Below, piece by piece: positions 14,541 through 22,156 of a DNA stretch of 31,189 nt. The position numbers and the translations under genes are program-made. The stretch spans positions 1-31,189 of the forward strand of contig CAZYLH010000010.1 in assembly GCA_964648695.1 (NCBI GenBank). Reading direction: 5' to 3'. This DNA is from UBA4292 sp964648695. GTDB lineage: Bacteria; Bacillota; Clostridia; Lachnospirales; Lachnospiraceae. Numbering within the stretch: position 1 is the stretch's first letter; each line of letters starts with the position of its first letter. Under the pieces are notes generated by a model. The model was given only the letters and a program-made list of their open reading frames with translations. It did not search any database and was not told where the DNA came from.

Positions 14541-17432
14541 TTAATCTCCCACGGTATCCCCGCTACTTTGAATGATCTGTGTACCTATTATGTCATCCAG
14601 TGTGATTTCACCAAAATAGTATCTGTATATCTCGCGCGCAAGCTCTGCAGTATAACCTGAGGAATATCCGTTTCTGATCGTACATGTCACAGTGATTTCA
14701 GGATCCTCAGAAGGTCCATAGCTTACAAAAAGCGCGTGATTCGGCCTGTATAAATCCTCCTGTGCAGAGCCGGTTTTGCCTGATATATCAAAATCCACTG
14801 AACTGAAATAGCTGGAAACTGATCCGCTGTGGGTCACCTCATACATTCCCTCCTGAATGATCTCCCATGTACTCTCAGATATTCCCTCTATGGTTTCTGA
14901 AGCGTTTTCACATTCGTCAACGACATTGCCCTCGTTATCGACCACCTTTTGCAAGAGCGTCAACTCAAAGAGAGTGCCTTTATTTGCTATCGCTGTCACA
15001 TATCTTGCAAGCTGAATTGGAGAGAAGTTGTTCGTTCCCTGTCCGATAGCTGATGCAACCGGATATGTAGTTGAAATCTGAGGCGTGTACTCAGAAATCT
15101 CCACACCGCTCCTTTCATCTAAGCCAAGTAAAGATGCATACTTTGCAAGCGTCTCAATTCCAAGCTCTGCGTTATAGGTTCCGTCAGCTTCAAGGCTTAG
15201 TTCATATCCAACATTGTAGAAGAAGAAATTACACGAATTTGCGATTGCCTCTATAACGTTTAGCGCACCGTGACCTATATTTTGTTCTGTGTAAATCCAG
15301 CAGTTAGCGGAAGGCTCCACAAGATCAAAGATACCCGTACAGTCATAGGTTGTATTGATATCTATCAACCCCTCCTCTATAGCGGCGATGGAGCTGATCA
15401 TCTTAAAAGTGGATCCGGGAGCGGAGCGCGCCTGAGTGGCATAGTTGAAAAGCGGATTTGAATTATCCGCTAAAAGCGAGCTGTAATAAGTCGCATCAAC
15501 GCTTCCCGAAAACATGTTGTTGTCGTAGCCTGGATAGGAAACCAGCGCTAAAATCTCTCCCGTATCTACATCTGTAATTATCACAGAGCCGTTGCACGGG
15601 TCAAGCGCAAGCTGTGCAGGAGTGATCAAAAGATTTGATATGCAGTCATAGATGAAATCGTAGCAGGTGTCAGCGTCCGCGTTCATCAGGCTTTCCTCGG
15701 TAGCAGCATCCGCTTCCAGGATCCCTTGCGAAAAAAGGGTTTCACAGATAAGCCACGGCTCAATGATCTCATCATCAATCAAATACTCGATCATGAGCTT
15801 TATAAAATCCTCATCGCTCCAGAGATCTGAGAGCAGCTCTTCTGTTAAAAGCTCATAAATCTCATCGCTCTCATAATACTCATCATCTGACGTCAGACTG
15901 CTGATATCTATGACATCGCTCTTTGCGATCTCACCGTAAAGGAATGAGCGAATGTCTCCCTCTCCGCTTAGGACTGCCTTGTAGCTGTCAGATGATGTGT
16001 CCAGTTCATCCGTATCTATATAACCGGATTCGTTACATATATAGGAGAAAAAGTACTGCATATAAGCCTGGATGTCCTCATCAAGCTCTTCGATTGGCTG
16101 AGGATTCTCAGAGTATAGCTCCTGGCTTATTATCTCCATCACCTGCTCCTGCATATCCTCGATGATCTTAGCAATCTCCTCCTCCCATGAAGGGGCATCG
16201 TCATCATAGAGCTCGCTGATGGAAATGATGTTATTGTCAAACAGATTAAAATAGACGTCCTTTATGGAAATCTGAATTCCTTCCGTTGCAAGGACATTAT
16301 CCTCCACATCATCGGGGGTTAAATACGTAAGAATAATGCTAGCCATCTCCTGCTCTAAGAGCTTATAGCAGGCAATCGTAAGCTCGTAATCTATTGTGAG
16401 ATAGACATCGTCTCCTACCACAGCCTCTTCCTCGGAGATAATCTCAAGGACTTTTCCGGTGCTGTCAAGATACATTGTCCGAGAGCCCTTTGTCCCTGAA
16501 AGCTGCTGCTCCATGACGGATTCGATGCCGCTCTTTCCGATCACATCCCCGCTCTCATACGAAGAATCTTCCTCCTGTAGAGCGGCTAACTCGTCAGAAT
16601 CTGCAAGACCCGTATAGCCGATAATATGGGCAAAATACTCTCCGTCCGGATAGACGCGGATATAATCCTCTTCCACATCCACGCCCTGTAGATCATTTGA
16701 GTATTCCATCACCGTTGCCATGGTCGTCTCCTTTACATTGGAGGCGATGGTTATTGATATATATTTCTGGTACGTATTCTGCGACAGACTATACCTTATA
16801 GACACAACGCGAAGGAGATCATAAGGGTCAAGCTCTACCTGATTTCCGTCCTCATCCACCCATGTATCAAAATAATAATTATCCATCATGATCTCTATGG
16901 CCTCGTCCGCTGATATGTCGGATGGATATTTTCCGTCCTCTCCGTCAAGGTCACTTAAGGAGCAGCCGTAGATGTCTCTAAGGAACTGCTTTTTTCTGGT
17001 CTCTGAGGTGGTTGTAAACGCAAATGTCTCATCACTCCCGTCTTCTGCAAGGCCGATCGGAATATCAACCTCCACCTCCTCATCACAGGAATCAAGGAGC
17101 TGGATAAGCTCTAAGATCATCTGGTTTTTATCCGCATTTCTCTCGTAATATCCCGTATCCTTTAGGGTCACTGAGTATACAAGCTCATCATATGCTAAAA
17201 GTATGCCGTTGCGGTCATATATATTTCCGCGAACAGCCTCCGTGGTTACAGTGGTAAGGGTCTTTTGAATATAGTCGCTCTGGTGCTCCTCCGCCTCAAG
17301 GATCTGGAGCTGGAAAAGCCTGACAACCAGTATCCCAAACAACACAATAAAAAAAACAGAGAGAGGAAAAAGGCGGGAGCGGATCAGTCGTTGCAAAAAC
17401 TCCTTAAATATTTCCCATAATTCTCTAAACAA
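14541..17432 (-). CDS. mrdA: Penicillin-binding protein 2 (class B transpeptidase), enlarged form
   Basis: Cross-links peptidoglycan on the outer face of the membrane for cell elongation, paired with RodA. The 963-residue protein has one N-terminal membrane helix (about 21-42), a dimerisation domain (RGNIYDRNGILLA at 68-80), and a transpeptidase domain with Ser674 in STFK, S733-C-N735, and K886-T-G. Typical members are 600-720 residues. The excess is mainly an acidic insertion at about 370-608 placed between VYLTIDYELTIACYKLLEQ and LDPCNGSVIITDVDTGEILA, normally contiguous. The start is TTG at 17432 with AAGGAG 11 nt upstream; no in-frame ATG occurs until residue 105. It overlaps mreD by 8 nt. 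Confidence 0.93.
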   Translation of the reverse strand: MFRELWEIFKEFLQRLIRSRLFPLSVFFIVLFGILVVRLFQLQILEAEEHQSDYIQKTLTTVTTEAVRGNIYDRNGILLAYDELVYSVTLKDTGYYERNADKNQMILELIQLLDSCDEEVEVDIPIGLAEDGSDETFAFTTTSETRKKQFLRDIYGCSLSDLDGEDGKYPSDISADEAIEIMMDNYYFDTWVDEDGNQVELDPYDLLRVVSIRYSLSQNTYQKYISITIASNVKETTMATVMEYSNDLQGVDVEEDYIRVYPDGEYFAHIIGYTGLADSDELAALQEEDSSYESGDVIGKSGIESVMEQQLSGTKGSRTMYLDSTGKVLEIISEEEAVVGDDVYLTIDYELTIACYKLLEQEMASIILTYLTPDDVEDNVLATEGIQISIKDVYFNLFDNNIISISELYDDDAPSWEEEIAKIIEDMQEQVMEIISQELYSENPQPIEELDEDIQAYMQYFFSYICNESGYIDTDELDTSSDSYKAVLSGEGDIRSFLYGEIAKSDVIDISSLTSDDEYYESDEIYELLTEELLSDLWSDEDFIKLMIEYLIDDEIIEPWLICETLFSQGILEADAATEESLMNADADTCYDFIYDCISNLLITPAQLALDPCNGSVIITDVDTGEILALVSYPGYDNNMFSGSVDATYYSSLLADNSNPLFNYATQARSAPGSTFKMISSIAAIEEGLIDINTTYDCTGIFDLVEPSANCWIYTEQNIGHGALNVIEAIANSCNFFFYNVGYELSLEADGTYNAELGIETLAKYASLLGLDERSGVEISEYTPQISTTYPVASAIGQGTNNFSPIQLARYVTAIANKGTLFELTLLQKVVDNEGNVVDECENASETIEGISESTWEIIQEGMYEVTHSGSVSSYFSSVDFDISGKTGSAQEDLYRPNHALFVSYGPSEDPEITVTCTIRNGYSSGYTAELAREIYRYYFGEITLDDIIGTQIIQSSGDTVGD

Positions 17433-17943
17433 ACTTTAACACGCTCCTTTTTTCGTGATTCTCAAGGATATCATTCAAAAGCATGATCGCTCCGTAAAGA
17501 AAGATACCAATGACAGTGGTTAGTACCATCTCCGGCAAAATAATGTTCTTCAGATATGAGAGTACTCCAAGTCTCCCTCGCAGCAAAAAGCGAAAAACGT
17601 AAATATAAAAATGATAAATCACCTGAGAACATAAGCCGGTTACAATGGGGATAAGCGGAACATTTACATCTATATGCTGATATAAAAATCCGCACATAAA
17701 ACCGATGTACATGTAAACCAAGCCGTAAAATCCCAGATATCCCCCGCTCATTAAATCAAGGAACAAGCCGCTCACCGCTCCGGTGATCATCCCCTCCTCT
17801 CTTCCGCGTAAGATACCGATGGTAAAGGTAATCACTAGAAGTAAATTTGGCGTAGTCTGGATTATCGAGATCATTCCAAACACGCTGGTCTGAAGCAAAT
17901 ATGCTATTAGGATAAGCAGGGCTGTCCCAATAAATCTTATCAT
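17425..17943 (-). CDS. mreD: Rod shape-determining protein MreD
   Basis: Polytopic membrane component of the elongation complex. The 172-residue protein has five or six hydrophobic segments, with TPNLLLVITFTIGILRGREEGMITG and SGLFLDLMSGGYLGFYGL, the best conserved MreD region. AAAGGAG lies 4 nt before the ATG, 9 nt after the mreC stop. The 3' end overlaps mrdA, so MreC, MreD and MrdA are likely made in step. MreD is weakly conserved in sequence; neighbours support the call. Confidence 0.9.
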   Translation of the reverse strand: MIRFIGTALLILIAYLLQTSVFGMISIIQTTPNLLLVITFTIGILRGREEGMITGAVSGLFLDLMSGGYLGFYGLVYMYIGFMCGFLYQHIDVNVPLIPIVTGLCSQVIYHFYIYVFRFLLRGRLGVLSYLKNIILPEMVLTTVIGIFLYGAIMLLNDILENHEKRSVLKFV

Positions 17944-17952
17944 AAAACTCCT

Positions 17953-18810
17953 TTACTCGTCTGAGAGCATGGACGCCTTGGTCTGAGTGATGACAAGTAC
18001 ATGCTCCATGTGTGCAAAATCAACAGCCGGTATCAAATAGCCGGACTGCGTAAGCTCATTGCTGTCCGTGGTGATATTATACGCATATCCGATCAAAATT
18101 CCGGAAAGATATTTGCTGCTGGTTGTGGAGGTGATGATGCGCTCATATTCCCCAACGGTTGCGCTTGTAGAGAGGTTTGTGATGCGGATAAAGCCTTCAT
18201 CAAGAAGTTCTAAGTCCCCGCTTACAATACACGAATCCCTGCTCACAGATGATACAGCGCTCACATTCATATCATCGGCGATGATACTTGTCACAATGCT
18301 GTAATTCTTGCCGACGTCTGTGACAATTCCCGCAAGCCCGCCGCTGGCAAGGACATTCATGTCCACCTCAATGCCGTCATCTGAGCCCTTATCTATGGTG
18401 AATTCATAAAACCAGTTTCCGGTGTTTTTTGCGATAACCGTAGCCCCCACGGTGGGATATTCTGAATAGGTTCCGGCTAACTCCAGTAGATCTCTTAACT
18501 CATTTAACTCATATTTTTCGGAGCTAAAATCAGAAATCTGCTGTAAAAGCTCCTCATTCTCCGCCTCTAAAGATTCTATCTGGGCGAGAAGCTCTTCCTT
18601 TTCTGTGCTCTGATCAGCCAAATCCGAAAAGAAATCCTTAACATTTTGTATGGAGCTGCGAATGGGCGACATCCATCCGGCAAGGATACTCTTGTAGCTT
18701 GATATGCTTCCACCCAGGGCGTATGTGACCACAATAAGCGTAAGCATAACGATGGTTAAAAGCATCAAAACATATTTTAATTTCAAGTAAAATTTAAACT
18801 TCTTTTTCAT
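17953..18810 (-). CDS. mreC: Rod shape-determining protein MreC
   Basis: Bitopic membrane scaffold that contacts MrdA and organises wall synthesis. In the 285-residue protein a basic N-terminus and a membrane helix (about 12-34) lead to a coiled coil (about 62-115, with STEKEELLAQIESLEAENEELLQQISDF and KYELNELRDLLEL in sequence), then the beta-rich outer domain with TVGATVIAKNTGNWFYEFTIDKGSDDGIEVDMNVLASGGLAG. The start overlaps the radC stop codon (ATGA), so the usual upstream mreB is missing here. Length is normal. Confidence 0.94.
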   Translation of the reverse strand: MKKKFKFYLKLKYVLMLLTIVMLTLIVVTYALGGSISSYKSILAGWMSPIRSSIQNVKDFFSDLADQSTEKEELLAQIESLEAENEELLQQISDFSSEKYELNELRDLLELAGTYSEYPTVGATVIAKNTGNWFYEFTIDKGSDDGIEVDMNVLASGGLAGIVTDVGKNYSIVTSIIADDMNVSAVSSVSRDSCIVSGDLELLDEGFIRITNLSTSATVGEYERIITSTTSSKYLSGILIGYAYNITTDSNELTQSGYLIPAVDFAHMEHVLVITQTKASMLSDE

Positions 18811-19496
18811 CCATTTATCAATCCGATTCTCTTTAAACTTGTGTAATTTCTGTCTCCGATGATAATGTGATCAATGAGCCTTATGTCCATCATCTCTCCG
18901 ACATCCGCCACACGCCTTGTAACAGCTACGTCTTCTTCACTTGGCGTTGGATCGCCGCTTGGGTGATTGTGCACCATTGCCAGATAGACCGCCTCATTCT
19001 TTAGAGCAAATGAAAATATCTCTCTTGGAGAGATCAGGGATGCCTTTACCGTACCGGCACTTAGCATTCTGTCACAGATCAGCTTGCATTTTGTGTCAAA
19101 AAGGCAAACCCAAACCTGCTCATGCCTCTCATGGCGAAGCTTTTCCATATAGTAATCCGCTATGGATCCCGGGCTGTTCATAAGAAGCTTTCTGGCCGCC
19201 TGCTGCCTTGCTATCCTTTTTGAAAGCTCAGATAGACACAGAAGCTGGATGGCCTTTACCTCTCCAATCCCCTTTATGGCTGTGTAATCCTTAAAGCTCA
19301 TCTGCATAAGCCCAACAAGGCTGTCCTTACCGGAGCGCATAAGTATCTGCCTTCCAAGCTCAATTGGGTCATGCTCTTTTGTTCCGGTTCGTATAAAAAC
19401 CGCCAGAAGTTCTGAATCTGTCAGAACCTCTGGGCCATATGCCTTGCATTTTTCATAGGGCTGCTCACCCTCGGGTATGTTTCTTAATTTCCCCAT
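18807..19496 (-). CDS. radC: RadC family JAB/MPN metalloprotein
   Basis: The 229-residue protein has an N-terminal helix-hairpin-helix region (about 20-95, with GIGEVKAIQLLCLSEL) and a C-terminal JAMM domain with HNHPSGDPTPSEED (His176, His178, Asp189), the zinc-binding signature. The name comes from an old repair phenotype that has not held up, and the real function is unknown. AAAGGA lies 5 nt before the ATG. Firmicutes often carry radC just ahead of mreB-mreC-mreD; here it runs directly into mreC. Confidence 0.93.
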   Translation of the reverse strand: MGKLRNIPEGEQPYEKCKAYGPEVLTDSELLAVFIRTGTKEHDPIELGRQILMRSGKDSLVGLMQMSFKDYTAIKGIGEVKAIQLLCLSELSKRIARQQAARKLLMNSPGSIADYYMEKLRHERHEQVWVCLFDTKCKLICDRMLSAGTVKASLISPREIFSFALKNEAVYLAMVHNHPSGDPTPSEEDVAVTRRVADVGEMMDIRLIDHIIIGDRNYTSLKRIGLING

Positions 19497-19525
19497 TTAC
19501 ATCCTTTCATGGAGAAGTAAGCAAC

Positions 19526-19792
19526 TTACATAAGTCTGTATATGATTGCCGCAATTACAACTCCAATTATCGAGGCGATGTTTATCTGGATGGTCAAGGC
19601 AAATGTCAAAACCAATATACCAAGGTCAATCACAAGTGGCTGTGAAAGCCCAAAGCTCTGTCCGTAGGAAAGCCAGCTAAGCGCTCCTATATTTTCGACA
19701 AGCGTCCCTATAAACCCGCCGATCACTATACCGCACAAGATCAATAAAAACAGTGCCCAGTTATTTTTCCCATACGTATTTTTGCCAGCCAT
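19526..19792 (-). CDS. DUF4321 small membrane protein
   Basis: The 88-residue protein has two hydrophobic segments (about 13-33 and 53-85) around LSWLSYGQSFGLSQPLVIDLG, which fits my memory of the DUF4321 family. The function is unknown. GGAGGG lies close before the ATG. It is the first gene of the cell-shape operon and is often found next to radC-mre genes in Clostridia, so an envelope role is plausible but unproven. Confidence 0.85.
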   Translation of the reverse strand: MAGKNTYGKNNWALFLLILCGIVIGGFIGTLVENIGALSWLSYGQSFGLSQPLVIDLGILVLTFALTIQINIASIIGVVIAAIIYRLM

Positions 19793-19842
19793 ATTTCCCT
19801 CCGTAAAAGAGCCTAAAGCTCATCTTCTCATCATTCCAAGCC

Positions 19843-19851
19843 ATTTTAACA
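19843..19851 (-). promoter_or_regulatory. Possible extended -10 promoter of the DUF4321-radC-mreC operon
   Basis: On the minus strand TGTTAAAAT (19851-19843) has the TGn extended -10 element in front of TAAAAT. No good -35 box is seen at 16-18 nt spacing. It lies in the 87-nt gap after the PLP lyase gene, about 50 nt before the DUF4321 ATG, so it is well placed to start the operon. A short GAGC/GCTC hairpin lies in the leader. Confidence 0.4.
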
Positions 19852-19879
19852 TAAAATCTTCTTATTGCATAGAGAATAA

Positions 19880-21187
19880 TCATGAAGTTTTTGTTGCTTT
19901 GTTGTTAATGGAGATAAGCCCCCTATCGCACAGCTCCTGTAGGGAGCGCAAAATACCATACTTAACATGCTGCCAGGTTAGTCCTCCCTGGAAGTATACC
20001 GCATATGGCTCTGTTAGCGGCCCGTCCGCACTAAGCTCTATGGACGCGCCCTGTACAAATGTTCCGGCTGCCATTATAACATTTGCCTCATAGCCAGGCA
20101 TATCCCATCCTTCCGGAGTGACAAAGCTGTCCACGGGCGATGCAGCCTGTATACCTTTGCAAAAGGCGATCACTCCATCAGCACTACCAAGCTCTATTGC
20201 CTGTATGATATCATTTCTCTCCTCATTCGCGCGTGGGACAACACTAAATCCTAAGCCTTCGTAGAGGGCCGCTGCAAAGATTGCTCCCTTGACAGCGCTT
20301 GCCACAACAGTCGGAGCTAAAAAAAGCCCCTGATAAAAGCTTTTTAAAACGCCCAGATTTGCCCCGACTTCGCTTCCGATTCCCGGGGCAGTTAGGCGGT
20401 AGGAACACAGATCTATTAAATCCTTTTTCCCTACAATATATCCGCCTGCCTCTGCAAGGCCGCCGCCAGGATTTTTTATCAGTGAGCCGACCACAAGGTC
20501 AGCCCCGACATCTGATGGCTCGAGCACATCCACAAACTCCCCGTAGCAGTTGTCGACCATGATATACACACACGGCGCTTTCTTTCTGATAAAGGAGATC
20601 GCCTCACCTATCTGGTCTACAGAAAAAGAGGGTCTTGTCTGATAGCCCTTTGATCTCTGGATATGAACCAGCTTCGTCTTTTCATTTAAAAGCGACTCTA
20701 TCCGGGTATAATTAAAAGAGCCGTCAGGAAGGAGATCTGCCTGAACATATTTAACCCCAAAATCCTTTAGAGAACCGGGGCAATCCCTTATGCCGATCAC
20801 TTCCTCAATGGTGTCATACGGTTTTCCAACGATTGACAAAAGCTCATCCCCCGGGCGCAAAACGCCAAAGAGCGCGACTGCAAGGGCATGGGTACCGGAG
20901 ACAATTTGCGGGCGCACAAGCGCGGCCTGTGCATTAAATACCGACGCATAAACCTTCTCAAGCGTATCCCTTCCCGTATCGTCATATCCATAGCCGCTGC
21001 TGGGATTAAAATGCTCCGCGCCGACATGATTTTCCTGCATGGCGCGAAGTACCTTTAGCTGATTATACTCTGCGATTTCATCCAGCTTTTCAAAGCGCGG
21101 CTGTAGGTCCTTTAGCGCGATTTGTGCATATTCGCATATCTCTTTTTTTATTCCCATCTTCTCATACATGCTCTGTAGCGTTGACAT
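19880..21187 (-). CDS. Methionine gamma-lyase-like PLP enzyme (YnbB / 'aluminium resistance' family)
   Basis: Cytosolic PLP-dependent enzyme of the Cys/Met-metabolism fold. The 435-residue protein has the PLP lysine Lys238 in GSLIKNPGGG, the family-typical glycine run after it, VRPQIVSGTHALAVALFGVLRPGD for cofactor phosphate binding, and YIMVDNCYGEF. In Firmicutes this family lies beside miaA, mutL or hfq and is annotated methionine gamma-lyase or aluminium resistance protein. The true substrate has not been settled. The start lies 9 nt after the miaA stop. It is the last gene of the repair and tRNA operon. Confidence 0.88.
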   Translation of the reverse strand: MSTLQSMYEKMGIKKEICEYAQIALKDLQPRFEKLDEIAEYNQLKVLRAMQENHVGAEHFNPSSGYGYDDTGRDTLEKVYASVFNAQAALVRPQIVSGTHALAVALFGVLRPGDELLSIVGKPYDTIEEVIGIRDCPGSLKDFGVKYVQADLLPDGSFNYTRIESLLNEKTKLVHIQRSKGYQTRPSFSVDQIGEAISFIRKKAPCVYIMVDNCYGEFVDVLEPSDVGADLVVGSLIKNPGGGLAEAGGYIVGKKDLIDLCSYRLTAPGIGSEVGANLGVLKSFYQGLFLAPTVVASAVKGAIFAAALYEGLGFSVVPRANEERNDIIQAIELGSADGVIAFCKGIQAASPVDSFVTPEGWDMPGYEANVIMAAGTFVQGASIELSADGPLTEPYAVYFQGGLTWQHVKYGILRSLQELCDRGLISINNKATKTS

Positions 21188-21196
21188 TTGTTCCTC

Positions 21197-22147
21197 CTAA
21201 TCGGTCGAAATTTGCTTACTCTTTAGGATATGCAGCATACACATAAGAAGCGCACTCTCATCCGCATAATCTTCCTTGTTAAGCCAGATCACATCCTTCT
21301 CTCTCTTAAACCAGGTAAGCTGGCGCTTGGCAAAATGACGTGTCTCGCGCTTAATCCTATAAACCGCCTCCTCAAGAGTGATCCTACCCTGTAGGTGGTC
21401 TATCATCTCCTTATAGCCAAGCCCCTGCATGGACACCATCTGCTTAGTGCACCCCATCTTAAGAAGGCTTTCAACCTCAAACAGAAGTCCATCCCGCATC
21501 ATCTGGTCAACCCTTTTATCTATCCTATCATATAGGATGGGGCGAGGAAGATTTAGCACAAAATAGGCGCTATTATATGCGGATTTCTTCTGGCGCTCCT
21601 GTTTATTGTGCTCAGAGATTTTTTTACCCGTTTTCTTATAAAACTCCAGTGCCCGAATCACCCGTTTTACGTTATTGGGATGAATTGCGGCAGCGCTTTC
21701 GGGATCTGTGCTTTTAAGCATCTCATAAAGGTGGGCGCTCCCGTGCGTTTGTGCTAGCTTTTCAAGCTCCTCTCGATACACCGGATCATCATCGCAGTCT
21801 GTAAAATCAATATCATTTAAAAGCGCCTGAATATAAAATCCGGTCCCTCCGGTAAGGATTGGAATCATGCCCTTTTCATAAATCTCTGCAAGAGCCTGCT
21901 TTGCCATGCGCTGAAAAACCACCACGTTAAACTCTTCCCAAGGCTCAAGGCAGTCTATCAGATAGTGGGAAATGCCCTGCATCTGTCCAGGAGAAATCTT
22001 TGCAGAGCCTATGTCCATATGCTTATAAACCTGCATCGAATCTGCGCTTATAATGGAGCCTCCTATCGCCTTAGCCAGGGCAATTGATAGATCCGTTTTT
22101 CCCACAGCGGTTGGCCCAGTAAGGATTATGAGTGGTTTTTTATCCAT
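21197..22147 (-). CDS. miaA: tRNA dimethylallyltransferase
   Basis: Adds a dimethylallyl group to A37 of tRNAs that read UNN codons. The 316-residue protein has the P-loop GPTAVGKT (11-18), then SADSMQVYKHMDIGSAKI, YLIDCLEPWEEFNVVVFQ and GGTGFYIQALL, all conserved in the family. AGAGG lies 6 nt before the ATG. Its product is the substrate of MiaB, encoded in the same operon on the other side of mutS and mutL, so both steps of ms2i6A synthesis are co-located. Confidence 0.96.
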   Translation of the reverse strand: MDKKPLIILTGPTAVGKTDLSIALAKAIGGSIISADSMQVYKHMDIGSAKISPGQMQGISHYLIDCLEPWEEFNVVVFQRMAKQALAEIYEKGMIPILTGGTGFYIQALLNDIDFTDCDDDPVYREELEKLAQTHGSAHLYEMLKSTDPESAAAIHPNNVKRVIRALEFYKKTGKKISEHNKQERQKKSAYNSAYFVLNLPRPILYDRIDKRVDQMMRDGLLFEVESLLKMGCTKQMVSMQGLGYKEMIDHLQGRITLEEAVYRIKRETRHFAKRQLTWFKREKDVIWLNKEDYADESALLMCMLHILKSKQISTD

Positions 22148-22156
22148 ATAAATCCT

